Shown here piece by piece: positions 48,621-59,701 of a DNA stretch of 64,000 bases. Every line of letters begins with the position of its first letter. Positions within the stretch are counted from its first letter, which is position 1. A model generated the notes under the pieces. That model was not told the DNA's origin and searched no databases. It saw only the letters and a list, made by a program, of their open reading frames with translations. Position numbers and translations under genes: made by a program. This DNA is from an uncultured Paraburkholderia sp. (GTDB taxonomy: Bacteria > Pseudomonadota > Gammaproteobacteria > Burkholderiales > Burkholderiaceae): the NCBI GenBank assembly GCA_940747215.1, contig CALNWS010000007.1, positions 18,259 through 82,258 of the forward strand, written 5' to 3'.

Positions 48621-49504
48621 TGCCCGTTCGCCGCGACCTTCGTTTCAATCTGCCGCAGGAACGCGCCTGCGACTGGCACGTGCAAGGCCCGCATGCGACA
48701 CACTTCTTCAATGCGCTGTCGCTGCTATTCCCGGCAGGCGAGCGCTTTTTCATGGACAGCGTGCGCAATTACCGCGATCAGATCGACGACCCCGTGCTGA
48801 AGAAACAGGTGCTCGGCTTTATCGGCCAGGAAGCCATGCATACGCGCGAGCACGTCGAATACAACGATCTGCTGCAGGAAGCCGGCTTGCCCGCGCATAA
48901 GCTCGACAAGCGTCTGTGGGCGCTCCTCAATTTTGGCCGCAAGATACTCCCGCATTCGTATAAACTTGCGGTAACTGTCTGCCTCGAACACTACACGGCG
49001 ATGCTGGCGAGCTTGCTGCTGGAAGACGCGACGCGCATCAGCGGATCGGTGGAAGGCTACACGCAGATGTGGACGTGGCACGCGCTGGAGGAAACCCGAC
49101 ACAAGTCGGTTTCGTACGACATGTGGAACACGGTGCTCAAGCCCGGCCTCGGCTGCTACCTGCTGCGCACCGGCACGATGCTCGCAACGACGCTCACGTT
49201 CTGGCTGATTGTGATTGTATTCGATTACCACGTGCGTCTCATGATCGCGGACCGCAAACGCGGCGGCCATATCCGCGGCATGTGGCGCGTCGTGAAGTAT
49301 CTGTACGGTCCGCGTCATGGCGTGTTTCCGCGGATTGCCGGCGAATGGCTGAGCTTCTTCCGCCCGGGCTTCCATCCGTGGGATCACGACAATCTCGCGC
49401 AACTCGCCCGCATCGATGGCCTCGTGGCCGCTGTCGACGCCACCAATGCAGCCACGCCGAGCGCACGCAAGGCCACGCGCCGAGGCGTGCAAGCGGCCGC
49501 GTGA
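48617..49504 (+). CDS. Metal-dependent hydrolase (PF10118 type), membrane-associated
   Basis: Intact, 295 aa. His/Glu-rich core typical of this ferritin-like family: GFIGQEAMHTREHVEYN, CLEHYTAMLAS, WHALEETRHKSVSYDMW. One hydrophobic helix (MLATTLTFWLIVIVFDY). ATG 48617 has GGGAG 12 bases upstream. It is the only undamaged gene of a four-gene operon whose neighbours are a monooxygenase, an SDR and an alpha/beta hydrolase, a set usually linked to oxidation of ketones or lipophilic compounds. Confidence 0.85.
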   Translation: MMPVRRDLRFNLPQERACDWHVQGPHATHFFNALSLLFPAGERFFMDSVRNYRDQIDDPVLKKQVLGFIGQEAMHTREHVEYNDLLQEAGLPAHKLDKRLWALLNFGRKILPHSYKLAVTVCLEHYTAMLASLLLEDATRISGSVEGYTQMWTWHALEETRHKSVSYDMWNTVLKPGLGCYLLRTGTMLATTLTFWLIVIVFDYHVRLMIADRKRGGHIRGMWRVVKYLYGPRHGVFPRIAGEWLSFFRPGFHPWDHDNLAQLARIDGLVAAVDATNAATPSARKATRRGVQAAA

Positions 49505-50528
49505 TACGCGACACGCTTTCGGTCGATGCCGACGATGTCCGGCTCGCCGTGTACGTGAGCGGACCGCGCGACGCGCCTTCCATCGTATTCGTGCACGGCT
49601 ATCCGGACTCGGCTTCGGTGTGGGAGCCGGTACGCGCGCAACTGGACAAACATTTCCGCGTGATTACCTACGACGTGCGGGGCACCGGCGCATCGGAAGC
49701 GCCCGACATGCGCCGCGCGTATCGCATGGAACGCCTCGCCGCCGATCTCGCGGCGGTGGTAAACGCGACGTGCAGATCGCGTGCGTTTCATATCGTCGGG
49801 GGCACTACTGTGGCTCGATTCAATGCTGGGAAGCGGTCACGGACCCCGCATTCAAAGGACGTATCGCGTCGTACACGTCGATCTCGGGACCCTGTCTCGA
49901 TCATGCGTCGCTGGGCATGCGAGGCAATTCTGCGGCGGCAAAATCGCAGACGGGTTCCCATGGCAAACGTCCGTTCGGTAGCGGCGTACGTCAAACGCTC
50001 AAATCCTAGTACATCTTTTTCTTCCATCTGCCGTGGCTGCCGGAGCTGGTATGGCACACCGGCGGCGCGCGCATGTGGCCGCTGTGACTGCGCCGGACAG
50101 AACGCGTGAAAGTGGATCGCGATCCCGCGCAAAAGCGCAACGCGATCAATGGCTTGAATCCTTACCGCGCCAATTTCATCGACAAACTGCTGCATCCGCG
50201 TGCGCGTCACGCGCATGCGCCGGTGCAGTTCATCGTGCCGCTGCGTGACCGCCATGTCGGCCCTGCACTCTCGCTCGGCCTGGAAGGCTGGCTCGGTCCT
50301 TATGAGCGCGTTGAAATCGATGCCGGACACTGGGTCGTATTGCGCGAACCAGAGCGCATCGCACAGGGCATAGAAGACTTCGTGAACCGTCATCTGCGTC
50401 TGGATGGAACGGGTGAAAGCGGCACAATGCGCAACGCAAAAGCCGATGCACGTGCAAGCCACGTGCAAGCGGCCTATGATCTAAATTGTAACCTGTCGCA
50501 AATAGCCACTATCAACGCGCGCGAATAG
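49501..50528 (+). pseudogene. Alpha/beta hydrolase of the monooxygenase operon
   Basis: From GTG 49501: IVFVHGYPDSASVWEPV and ITYDVRGTGASEAPD (cap of the fold), then frame changes; the nucleophile elbow, normally HDWGS, reads HYCGSIQCWEAV. ISGPCLDHASLG, LPWLPELVWHTGG, then LNPYRANFIDKLL and DAGHWVVLREPERIAQGI complete the fold. Stops and frameshifts near 49770, 49890, 50010 and 50085. The GTG overlaps the stop of the metal-dependent hydrolase. Inactive. Confidence 0.8.
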
Positions 50529-50653
50529 CCATCGCCGCGCGGCTCGCCTATGCTCGCGGTTCGCACTAGCCGGCCGCTTGCGCGCGCATGTTGCGCTCCC
50601 ATTGAAGGCTCGTGCGTTGCCGAATCCGACGCCGACCTCTTTCTCATTCTTCA

Positions 50654-51489
50654 TGCACGTCGCCACGACCGAAGCACGATCCGCCGCCTTACGCACGCTG
50701 CTGCGCAGTGTCGGCCAGATCGTGCTGCAACCCAATGCCTTCACGGGCACCTGTCTGCTTGCCGCGTGGCTCGTCAGCGATCTGCGTCTCGCGAGCGCCG
50801 CATTGATGGGCGCGGTTGCCGCGAACGTGAGCGCCGTGCTGGCGTGTTATCGTGAGGACGAGACGCGTGCTGGGCTGCACGGCTTCAACGGCGCCCTCGC
50901 AGGACTCGCGGCCTCGGCTATTTCTCGAGCCCGTGTCTGATCGTGACGTGGCTCTGGATGGCGCTCGTAAAAAGCGGCGCTCACGCGCCCGAACTGGCTG
51001 CTGCCCCGCACTTCGGCTTCACGCAGGCAGGCCGCGGCGTGCTCGCGGGACTCGCGCAAGCCGGCTTCGGTACGGGCGCATTGCCCGGCCTGCTCGTCCT
51101 GCTCGGCATTGCCGCGAGTTCGCGCCGACATGCCTTGTGGGCGCTCATCGGCACCGCCCTCGCAAGCGCGGCACTCGCATTACGAAGCACACCGGCAGGC
51201 TCGTTCGACGCGGGCCTGTTAGGATTCAACGGCGCGCTCACAGCCATTGTGCTCGCCGACAGCGGCGCTGTGATCGCGCTCGGCGGCGTGGTCGTTTCGA
51301 TCGTTTTGCACGCTGCCGCGATGCATCTCGGCCTGCCCGCCATGACCGCGCCTTTCGTGCTCGCGACGTGAAGCATGCAATGGTGCAAGCGGCGTTTTGC
51401 GAAAAGTGCGATGGCCGCGCCGCTCACGCTCGACGAATCCGCGCGAAGCGTCAGACCGGCAGATACCCAAGCGCCTGCGCGTTAAAGCG
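50654..51489 (+). pseudogene. Urea transporter family protein, internal deletion
   Basis: N-terminal repeat: QIVLQPNAFTGTCLLAAWLV, GLHGFNGALAGLAA; then a junction near 50915 followed in a new frame by LGYFSSPCLIVTWLWMAL and the second repeat (GFNGALTAIVLADSGAV; AAAMHLGLPAMTAPFVLAT). TGA at 51369 stands where Trp would continue the frame (SMQWCKRRFAKS) to TAA at 51487. Urea transporters are channel-like membrane proteins; about 60 residues between the halves are lost. Confidence 0.8.
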
Positions 51490-51539
51490 TTAAGCCTGAA
51501 CGCCGGGCACTCTGCACCACCGTCATCAGGAAACAGACA

Positions 51540-52318
51540 TGTCGTTCACCCACTCACCCGTCGGCCGTATCGCCGAAACCGGACCGCTTTCCGAAGCAGA
51601 AAGGCGCACGCGCGTGGATCTCGCCGCTGCTTACCGGCTCGCGGCGCTCAACGGTTGGGACGATCTGATCTACACGCACATCTCTGCGAGCGTGCCCGAT
51701 GAACCGGGCCACTTTCTGATCAACCCGTTCGGCCTCGCATTCGACGAAGTCTCGGCTTCGAATCTCGTGAAGATCGACATTGAAGGTAACATCGTCGACG
51801 AAAGCGAACATGCTGTGAACGCAACGGGTTTCGCATTGCATGCGGCCTTGCACGCCGCGCGTAACGACGCCTTCTGCGTGATGCATTTGCACAATACGGC
51901 GGCGGGCATCGCCGTTTCTGCGCAACCGGCCGGCCTGTTGCCCGTTTCGCAACATGCGTTGCGTTTTTACGGGCATCTCGCCTATCACGACTATGAAGGT
52001 CTCGCTTTCTCGCCCGCCAAAGGCGAACGCCTGGTCGCCAATCTCGCCGACAAACCGGCCATGCTGCTGCGCAATCACGGCACGCTCACGGCAGGCCGCA
52101 CAGTCGCCGAAGCTTACGTGCTTATGGCCACGCTCATCAAAGCCTGCGAAATCCAGTTGCAGGCGCAGACCTGCGGCGAGCAGCTCATGGTGCCGGATAA
52201 AGCGGTGGCTGCACGCACGGCGGAACAACTGTACTATGGCGGCGCCATTGAAGGCGTGCTCGAATGGCCCGCACTGCTGCGCAAACTCGACCGGCTCGAC
52301 CGTTCGTATCGCAACTGA
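51540..52318 (+). CDS. Class II aldolase/adducin-family protein
   Basis: Intact, 259 aa. Adducin-type domain with metal-binding CVMHLHNTAAGIAVSAQ and LLRNHGTLTAGRTVAEAY. Many members of this subgroup in proteobacteria are of unknown substrate; the aldolase or decarboxylase assignment is general. ATG 51540 follows GGAAAC. A tautomerase gene follows 60 bp later. Confidence 0.88.
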
Positions 52319-52380
52319 ATCTGCGGAATGGAATCATTCGAACAAGCGTTCAACACTCATTTCTTTAACGGAGACATGCC

Positions 52381-52566
52381 ATGCCCACATTTCATATCGA
52401 ACTCTTCGAAGGCCGCACACTCGAGCAGAAGCGCGAGTTCGTCGAAGCGATCACTAAAGCCACTTGCGACACGCTTGGCGTCGAACCGAATACCGTCGAC
52501 ATCATTCTGACCGACGTGAAACGCGAAAATTGGGCCACGGGTGGCCGTTTGTGGTCCGACGCCTGA
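52381..52566 (+). CDS. 4-oxalocrotonate tautomerase-family enzyme
   Basis: Intact, 61 aa. Pro immediately after the initiator Met (MPTFHIELFEGRTLEQKR), the catalytic base of the family, and EPNTVDIILTDVKRENWATGG. ATG at 52381 has GGAGA upstream. Probably co-transcribed with the class II aldolase. Confidence 0.9.
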   Translation: MPTFHIELFEGRTLEQKREFVEAITKATCDTLGVEPNTVDIILTDVKRENWATGGRLWSDA

Positions 52567-52602
52567 CGTTCAACCGCGATTCGCCTGCGATTCACCTTGG
52601 AC

Positions 52603-53283
52603 TTACCACGGGTACGCGCCCTGCGTATTCGAGAAGCTGCCGCTCGGACCGTCCGCCGGCAGTAACGCGAGGCGGATCGCTTCGGCCGCACCCTGTTCGA
52701 TCGTCTGATAGCCACGATGGCCGTTCAGATCCGTCGCGGTAAAGCCGGGGTCGTTGGCGGAGTTCACCTTGTGTAGCCAATCAGTTTCACGCTCGCGAAT
52801 TCCCATTGCGGGTCGCCGTTCTTTTCGATCGATCCCAATCCGCTCGACACGTTCACGATGCGCGCATTGTCCGCGCGTTTCAGCAGCGACAGCATGGCCT
52901 GCGTGACGGCGAGCGTGCCGACGAAGTTCGTTTCCATCACGCGGTGCACGGCGTCGATGCTCGCGGTTTCCGGCGGACCGTCCGCGGCGTCGGTAATGCC
53001 CGCGTTATTCACGAGCACGTCGAGCCGGCCATACGTCTTTTCGATGTGATTCGCCGCGGCCTGCGCGGTGGCCAGTTTCGTCAGATCGAGTTCGATGAAC
53101 GTGACGTCGAGTCCGTCATTGCTCAGCTTTGCCGCCGCGGCTTCGCAGCTCTGCATTGCGTGCGCCGAGCAGCACGCGCAGACCCGCTCGCGCGAGCGAG
53201 CCAGCAATCTCCAGTCTAATCCCCTTGTTTGCGCTGCTGATGAGCGCCGTGCGTTTCGAATCCGCTGTCGTGTCCACTGCCAT
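52603..53283 (-). pseudogene. SDR-family oxidoreductase
   Basis: From ATG 53283: SKRTALISSANKGIRLEIAGSL, a TGxxxGIG motif altered at two positions (SSANKGIR). A frameshift near 53165 precedes SCEAAAAKLSNDGLDVTF, LVNNAGITDAADGPPE and IVNVSSGLGSIEK. The catalytic YxxxK segment is missing at a junction near 52780, after which IKVNSANDPGFTATDLNGH-like sequence runs to 52603. Inactive. Confidence 0.85.
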
Positions 53284-53394
53284 GAGAATGTCGCTCCTGA
53301 AGTACTGGGTTAGCATTCAGTTTATGGACAATCCTTCAGTTTTGGAATTCGCATAGGGATCTCGATAGCACAACGGGCCGCGAGCCAAGAAAGA

Positions 53395-54017
53395 CGCTGC
53401 GTCAGGCCCGTTCGATCGTCACGGTCGACGCGGTTTTCGAGGCAACCGAGGCAACCCTTCAGGTTTTGTTTTGTTGAGCGAAGGCACGCGCCGCGTCACC
53501 ACGACGCGCGTGGCCGAACGCGCGGGCGTGTCGGTGGGCACGATCTATCAGTAATATCCGAACAAGGAATCGCTGTTGCACGCCGTCGATCGGCATGCAG
53601 GCAGAACCGCGCGCAGCCGCTCGCTACGATGGTCGAGGCGCTGGTCACAGCCTTCGTGAATGCGAAAACGGCGCAGATGGAAGCGTCCCGCGCGCTGTAC
53701 GCGATTGCCGCCGAGCTGAATACCACGGAGTTGGCTCGCCACGCGTCGAAACGCATGCGCGCCGCGACGGGCGAGATGCTCGAAACGGCTACCGACGCAA
53801 GCTTCACCGACCTGCCGACAGTCACGTTCATGTGGCTAAACGCACTGGTCAGGCCGACGCGCGCAGCTCATCCTGCTCATCCTGCTCATCCTGCTCATCC
53901 TGCTCATCCTGCTCATCCTGCTCATCCTGCTCATCCTGCTAATCCTGCTAATCCTGCTAATCCTGCTAATCCTGCTCAGCAACGCGTATCTGACACGCGT
54001 TGCCGTTGCAGTTAGAA
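53395..54017 (+). pseudogene. TetR-family regulator remnant containing a tandem repeat
   Basis: HTH pieces (RRVTTTRVAERAGVSVGTIYQ) followed by TAA at 53552 where Tyr is expected before YPNKESLLHAV. The ligand domain (MVEALVTAFVNAKTAQMEAS; LNTTELARHASKRMRAATGE) is open to the repeat array at 53866. After the array the family C-terminus (NAYLTRVAVAV) appears in another frame. Earlier frameshifts lie near 53465. It is divergent from the SDR gene it may have controlled. Confidence 0.8.
53866..53973 (+). repeat. 9-bp tandem repeat array, 12 units
   Basis: Eight units of GCTCATCCT followed by four units of GCTAATCCT, 108 bp, with no other change. It lies within the TetR remnant; one frame encodes Ala-His-Pro then Ala-Asn-Pro repeats, another a Leu-Ile-Leu series that matches the frame of the TetR C-terminus. 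Confidence 0.95.
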
Positions 54018-55174
54018 GCAATGGATGATGCCCACGCCTGCCGCAAACTGGCTGCGTGACGACGAAGGCGCGCTGTTCTGGCCGTCGCCGATATCGGCTG
54101 TTGCATTGATGATGCTCACACCGTTCGTGCCGATTGTCTGGCCGCCCGCGCGCTGATACGCTTCGAGCGCATACAGACCCGTGCGCTTCGACAGGCTGTA
54201 GTACTGCGACAGGTTGAACTGCTGGTAACGCGCCGAACTCGAAATGCCGTTCGATTCCGTTGCACGCGTGTAGCTGTAGCCCGCGGCCAGATCGAGCGCC
54301 GTCAACGGCTTGAAGTGCAGCACGGCGCCTGCCGGGTTGAACGTTGCCTGGCTATGGAACTTCGAATTCACGCCAGGAATGTATTGCACGTTCGAGTACG
54401 AGAACGATACGTCCCACTGCGGGCTGAACGTGTAGCCGCCCGCCACCGCGAAACGCTGCTGCGCCTGCGCCGTCTGGTAGCCGTTGTTGATGCCCGATAC
54501 GCCCGCCTGTGCGCCCGCGTTCGACGTCGTCGAATCCGTACCCCACGCGCCGCCGCCCGAGGTCGAATTGTTGATGCGCTGGAAGCCCGCTGCGATGACG
54601 AACGGACCGTTCAGGTATTGCAATGCCGCGCTCCACGTCGAACCGGCGTTGAAGCTGCCTGCCACGCCACCGAGCGAATACGAAGCACTCGCCGTCAGAC
54701 CGTACAGGTTCGGCGACGTGTACACGAGCGAGTTGTTCGCGCGGTACAACGTGTCGAGCGAATCCAGATCGCCCGGATGCGCGCCGTAGGCACCCGTGAG
54801 CCAGGTGGTCGGGCTATACGGCGAGAGCAGCGTGTAATATGACGTGTACTAACGGCCGGCCGTCAACGTACCGTATTTCGCGTTCGCCATACCTACGCCT
54901 ACGTAAGCCTGACGGTTGAATGCGAGACCCGAGACGTCCTGCGCACCGGTCGCGCTGTTAAAGCCTTCTTCCAGCTGGAAGATTGCCTTGGTGCCGCCGC
55001 CCAGATCTTCCGCGCCCTTCAGGCCGAAACGGCTGCCCGTCGTCGAACCGAACGACGTCTGGCTGCTCTGATAGCCGATCCCGTATCGACGATCCCGTAC
55101 AGCGTCACGCTGCTTTGCGCGTGCGCGCCGAAGGTGACCAACCCAAGGGCCGAGGTTGCTAGTGCCTTTTTCAT
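54012..55174 (-). pseudogene. Gram-negative general porin
   Basis: From ATG 55174: signal peptide MKKALATSALGLVTFGAHAQ, SSVTLYGIVDT, then a one-base loss, GSRFGLKGAEDLGGGTKAIF, TAG at 54849 in place of Gln (TAGRQYTSYY), and the second half open to 54012 ending in Phe (SQFAAGVGIIHCF). The C-terminal Phe needed for outer-membrane assembly is present. It heads the uronate/aldarate cluster and may have carried sugar acids. Two lesions make it inactive. Confidence 0.9.
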
Positions 55175-55262
55175 TTATAGTACTCTGTAAAAGACTTTTC
55201 TGTGTGCGCGGCGCTTTTCATGTGCGCCGCTGAGTGTGAATTCTTCTTGTCGGCAATCCGAA

Positions 55263-56000
55263 TCAATACACCGGATGGCCGTTGATGAGACTCGGCAGCC
55301 ACGTCGAAAACATGGGTACGTAGGTCACGATATTGATGGCGTTGAAAATCGCGAGGTAATACGGCCACGCCACTTTCGTCGTTTCGCCGATCGACATGTT
55401 GCCGATCGCGCAGCCGATGAACTGCACGGAGCCGATGGGCGGATGCACGAGACCGAGCGCGCAGTTCAACAGAATCACGATGCCGAACTGCACGGGGCCC
55501 ACACCGCTATGCATGGCCATCGGCAGAAAGAGCGGCGTGGTGATCAGGATGTGCGCGGCCATGTCGAAGAACGTGCCCGAGGAAGATCTGGATGATGTTG
55601 ATGTACAGCAGCATCAGCCACGGAATCGTCGTTGCGCCGTCGAGCAGATGCTCGATCGCATCCGGAATTTCGAGGTACGCTATATCTAGGGGTAGCGCAG
55701 CATGTTCGACACGCCGATCAGCAGCAGCACCACGCCCGTGGTTTTCGCCGCCTTGGAAAGCGCGAAAAAGAGCTTCTTCAGCGTCATCGTGCGATACACG
55801 ACGATGGTCAGGATCAGCGTACGCCACCGCAATCGCTGCGGCTTCCGTTGCCGTGGCGATGCCTTTGGCCACGCACACCAGAATGATGGCTATCACCATC
55901 AAACCGGGCAACGCGGCGAGGCTCACGAAGGCCACGATCCCCAGCACGCGAGCGAGAAAATAACTTGGGTATGTTATGAATTTCATTGGACCCATCCTTG
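55263..56000 (-). pseudogene. TRAP transporter large permease (DctM family), 5' half lost
   Basis: Reading 5' to 3': MVIAIILVCVAKGIATATEA, then frameshifts, VYRTMTLKKLFFALSKAAK, YPLDIAYLEIPDAIEHLLDG, LYINIIQIFLG, and the open 3' part FFDMAAHILITTPLFLPMAM, GLVHPPIGSVQFIGCAIGNM to TAA 55263. These are the last six or so helices. The N-terminal half is missing. The carrier would import sugar acids with the DctP protein. Confidence 0.88.
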
Positions 56001-56145
56001 CACACTGCGAAGCAGAGCAGCGCGCAGCGTCAAACCTCGCAGCGTTGTCTGCGAGGTTGTGCACTGCCGGTAAATGTGCAGCCAATGCGTGCGGTCAATG
56101 AAAACGTCGTTGCATTGACCGCGGTAGCAGAGTCGTGCCGCGAAC

Positions 56146-57055
<910 letters not shown>

Positions 57056-57159
57056 GGCGGCAAGCCGGCGCGTCCGCTTCACGAGAGCGCGTACAAGCAG
57101 TCATGCATCAGAGCGTCCGAGGCCGTGCGAACGAGAGCCGCGTAGACGGCTCCGTCAGG

Positions 57160-57193
57160 AACGCCCAGGACGGCAACGTCACCGGGCGTTTTT
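57160..57193 (+). terminator. Intrinsic terminator after kdgD
   Basis: Arms AACGCCC and GGGCGTTTTT around a short loop, 105 bp after the kdgD stop and before the gudP-like gene. Confidence 0.7.
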
Positions 57194-57275
57194 GCACTTG
57201 GCCGCTCGTGCGCAAACGCGGCATGCGCGACGAAAACGGGGAGCCCGCTTCCCTGCATAAAATCCGGAGATGACC

Positions 57276-58637
57276 ATGGATATAAGCGCCCGGCGAGTTC
57301 CGTCCACGTTGCGAAGCGCACCAAAGTCCGCTACGCGATCCTGCTGCTGATATCTCTGATCACCACCTTCAATTACGCGGACCGCGCGACGCTTTCCGTC
57401 ACCGGTTCGGCCATGCGCACCGAATTCAGCTTCGACGCGATTCGCATGGGCTACATCTTCTCCGCGTTCAGCTGGGCATACGTGTTGTCGCAGTTGCCGG
57501 CGGGCTGGCTGCTCGACCGCTTCGGCGCGCGGCGCGTGTACGCGGCGAGCATCTTCTTCTGGTCGCTCTTCACGCTGCTGCAAGGCTCGATCGGCTTGCT
57601 CGGCAGCGCAGCGGCGACTGTCACGGCGCTCTTCGTGCTGCGCTTCGCGATGGGCGCGGCCGAGTCGCCGGCATTTCCGGCGAACGCCAAAGTGGTCGCG
57701 AGCTGGTTTCCGACCAACGAGCGCGGCACGGCCTCCGCCATCTTCAATTCGGCGCAGTACTTCGCGGCCGTCGTCGTCTTTACGCCATTGATGGCGTGGC
57801 TCACGCACGCCTTCGGCTGGCATGCGGTGTATCTCGTGATGGGCGCGCTCGGTCTGATGCTCACCCTTACGTGGCTCAAGGTGATGAAGAATCCCGCCGA
57901 CCATCCGCGCTTGTCGCGCGCCAAACTCGAATACATCGAGCAGGGCGGCGGCGTGGTGAACGGCCACGCGGGCCAGAAAAAGGCGGATCGTCCGGTCGAC
58001 ATCGCCAAGGCTGGCGGCTGGTCGCTCGTGCGCCAGTTGCTCACGAACCGGATGCTGCTCGGCGTGTATCTCGCGCAGTACTGCATCAACGTGATAACAT
58101 AATTCTTCCTGACGTGGTTTCCGATCTACCTAGTGCAGGCGCGACGATCCTACAGGCTGGTCTGGTGGCGTCGCTGCCCGCCATCTGCGGATTCTCGGGC
58201 GGGGGTGCTCGGCGGCATCCTGTCCGACGGACTGATCCGCCGCGGCCATTCACTGACCATCGCGCGCAAGGTGCCGATCGTGGGCAGCACGCTGCTGTCG
58301 GTGTGCGTCATCGGCTGCAACTATGTGTCGACCGACTGGATCGTCGTCGCGCTGGTGTCGCTCGCGTTCTTCGGCAAAGGCATCGGCGCGCTCGGCTGGG
58401 CCGCGGTCGCCGATACGTCGCCGAAAGAAGCGCTGGGTCTGTCGGGGCGCGATTTTCAACATGTTCGGCAACGTCGCGAGCATCGTCACGCCGATCGTGA
58501 TCGGCTATCTCGTCGCGAAGAGCGGTTCGTTCAACGGCGCGCTCGTGTTCTTCGTCGGCCTGAACGCCCTGCTCACCGTGTTCAGCTATCTGGTGATCGT
58601 GAAGGACATCAAGCGCGTGGAGTTGCGGCACGGCTGA
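57276..58637 (+). pseudogene. gudP: GudP-like MFS glucarate/galactarate transporter
   Basis: ATG 57276 (GGAG six bases upstream) is followed by a frameshift near 57310, then KVRYAILLLISLITTFNYAD, RATLSVTGSAMRTEF, AGWLLDRFGARRVYA and NPADHPRLSRAK. TAA at 58100 replaces Tyr before FFLTWFPIYLVQ; frameshifts near 58145 and 58200 and 58450 affect ILQAGLVASLPAICGFSGG and the last helices. ACS-family sugar-acid symporter; inactive here. Confidence 0.9.
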
Positions 58638-58863
58638 TCGTTACGACGCGGGGCGCGGCGGTTATCGTACTTCCGCCCGGCAATGGTTTCGTCGCGCCCC
58701 TCGCGCCAGCAGCCCGCTAGGCTTCGGTTCCAGCGCTGTGTGCGCATGCGGGCCACGTCTGGCACCGCCGCTGAAAATGATCCGGCGTTTATAATCGGTC
58801 GTCAGACGACGGTATGATGGTTCGCAGAAAATATCTGCAACTATCTGATAAGGGGCGTTTTCG

Positions 58864-59605
58864 ATGGGTACTCCACTGACATCCGCGGTACCGCCGCGAC
58901 GCGCTCGCAATCTGGCCGAGTTCGTCGTCAGCTACCTCACCGAGCAGATCGCGACCAACGCGCTCAAACCCGGCGATAAACTGCCAACCGAGTCGCAACT
59001 CATGGTCACGCTGAGCGTGAGCCGTACGGTGATTCGCGAAGCCATTTCGCGTCTGCAGGCGGGCAAGATCATCGAGACGCGTCACGGCATCGGCAGTTTC
59101 GTGCTGGAACCGCAACGCGAAAAACTCGGCATCGACATGGTGCCTGCCACCACGCTGCGCGACGTGTTCTCCATTCTCGAATTGCGTATCAGCCTAGAAA
59201 CGGAATGCGCCGGGCTCGCCGCGCAACGCGCCAAGCCGGAAGATCTCGCGCGCATGCGCACCGCGCTCGACGCGATCGAAGCCACGCGTCACAACGGTCT
59301 CGATAGCGTCGACGCCGACCTGCAGTTTCATATCTCGGTCGCGCGCGCCACGGGCAACCGCTATTTCGTTGACATCCTCACGCAAATGAGCAGCGCGCTG
59401 ATTCCGAGCAACCGGCTTGACTCCGCTGGCATTGCGCGCGCGGAACCGGACGCGTATCTGTCGCTCGTCAATCTCGAACAGGAGAGCATTCTGGAAGCAA
59501 TCTCGCGCCACGACGCCGAAGGCGCGCGCGGCCATGCGCATGCACCTGTCGAATAGCCGCGAGCGTCTGCGCCGCGCGAACGAAGCGAGCGATGCGAATC
59601 ACTAA
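58864..59605 (+). pseudogene. FadR-type GntR regulator, late frameshift
   Basis: Winged HTH (LKPGDKLPTESQLMVTLSVS; RTVIREAISRLQAGKIIETR) and FCD domain with metal-site residues (DADLQFHISVARATGNRYF) are open from ATG 58864. A two-base loss in a GCGC run near 59525 changes the last 25 residues; the original end (AAMRMHLSNSRERLRRAN) is in another frame to 59605. It probably controlled the sugar-acid cluster. Since most of the FCD domain remains it may keep partial function. Confidence 0.85.
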
Positions 59606-59637
59606 GTTGTTTGCGCTTCAAGCTTTTCAGGTTGCAC

Positions 59638-59673
59638 GAAAAAAGGCCGGGATCCAATCGATCCCGGCCTTTC
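59638..59673. terminator. Intrinsic terminator, bidirectional
   Basis: AAAGGCCGGGATC / GATCCCGGCCTTT with a 5-base loop, between the convergent regulator and aldehyde dehydrogenase genes. Confidence 0.92.
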
Positions 59674-59701
59674 TCATTTGGAATGATCGAGCGCTAGCCG
59701 A

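Noticed and set aside
53866..53973. Tandem array considered as a CRISPR array
   Set aside because: Units are 9 bp with no spacers; no cas genes in the window.
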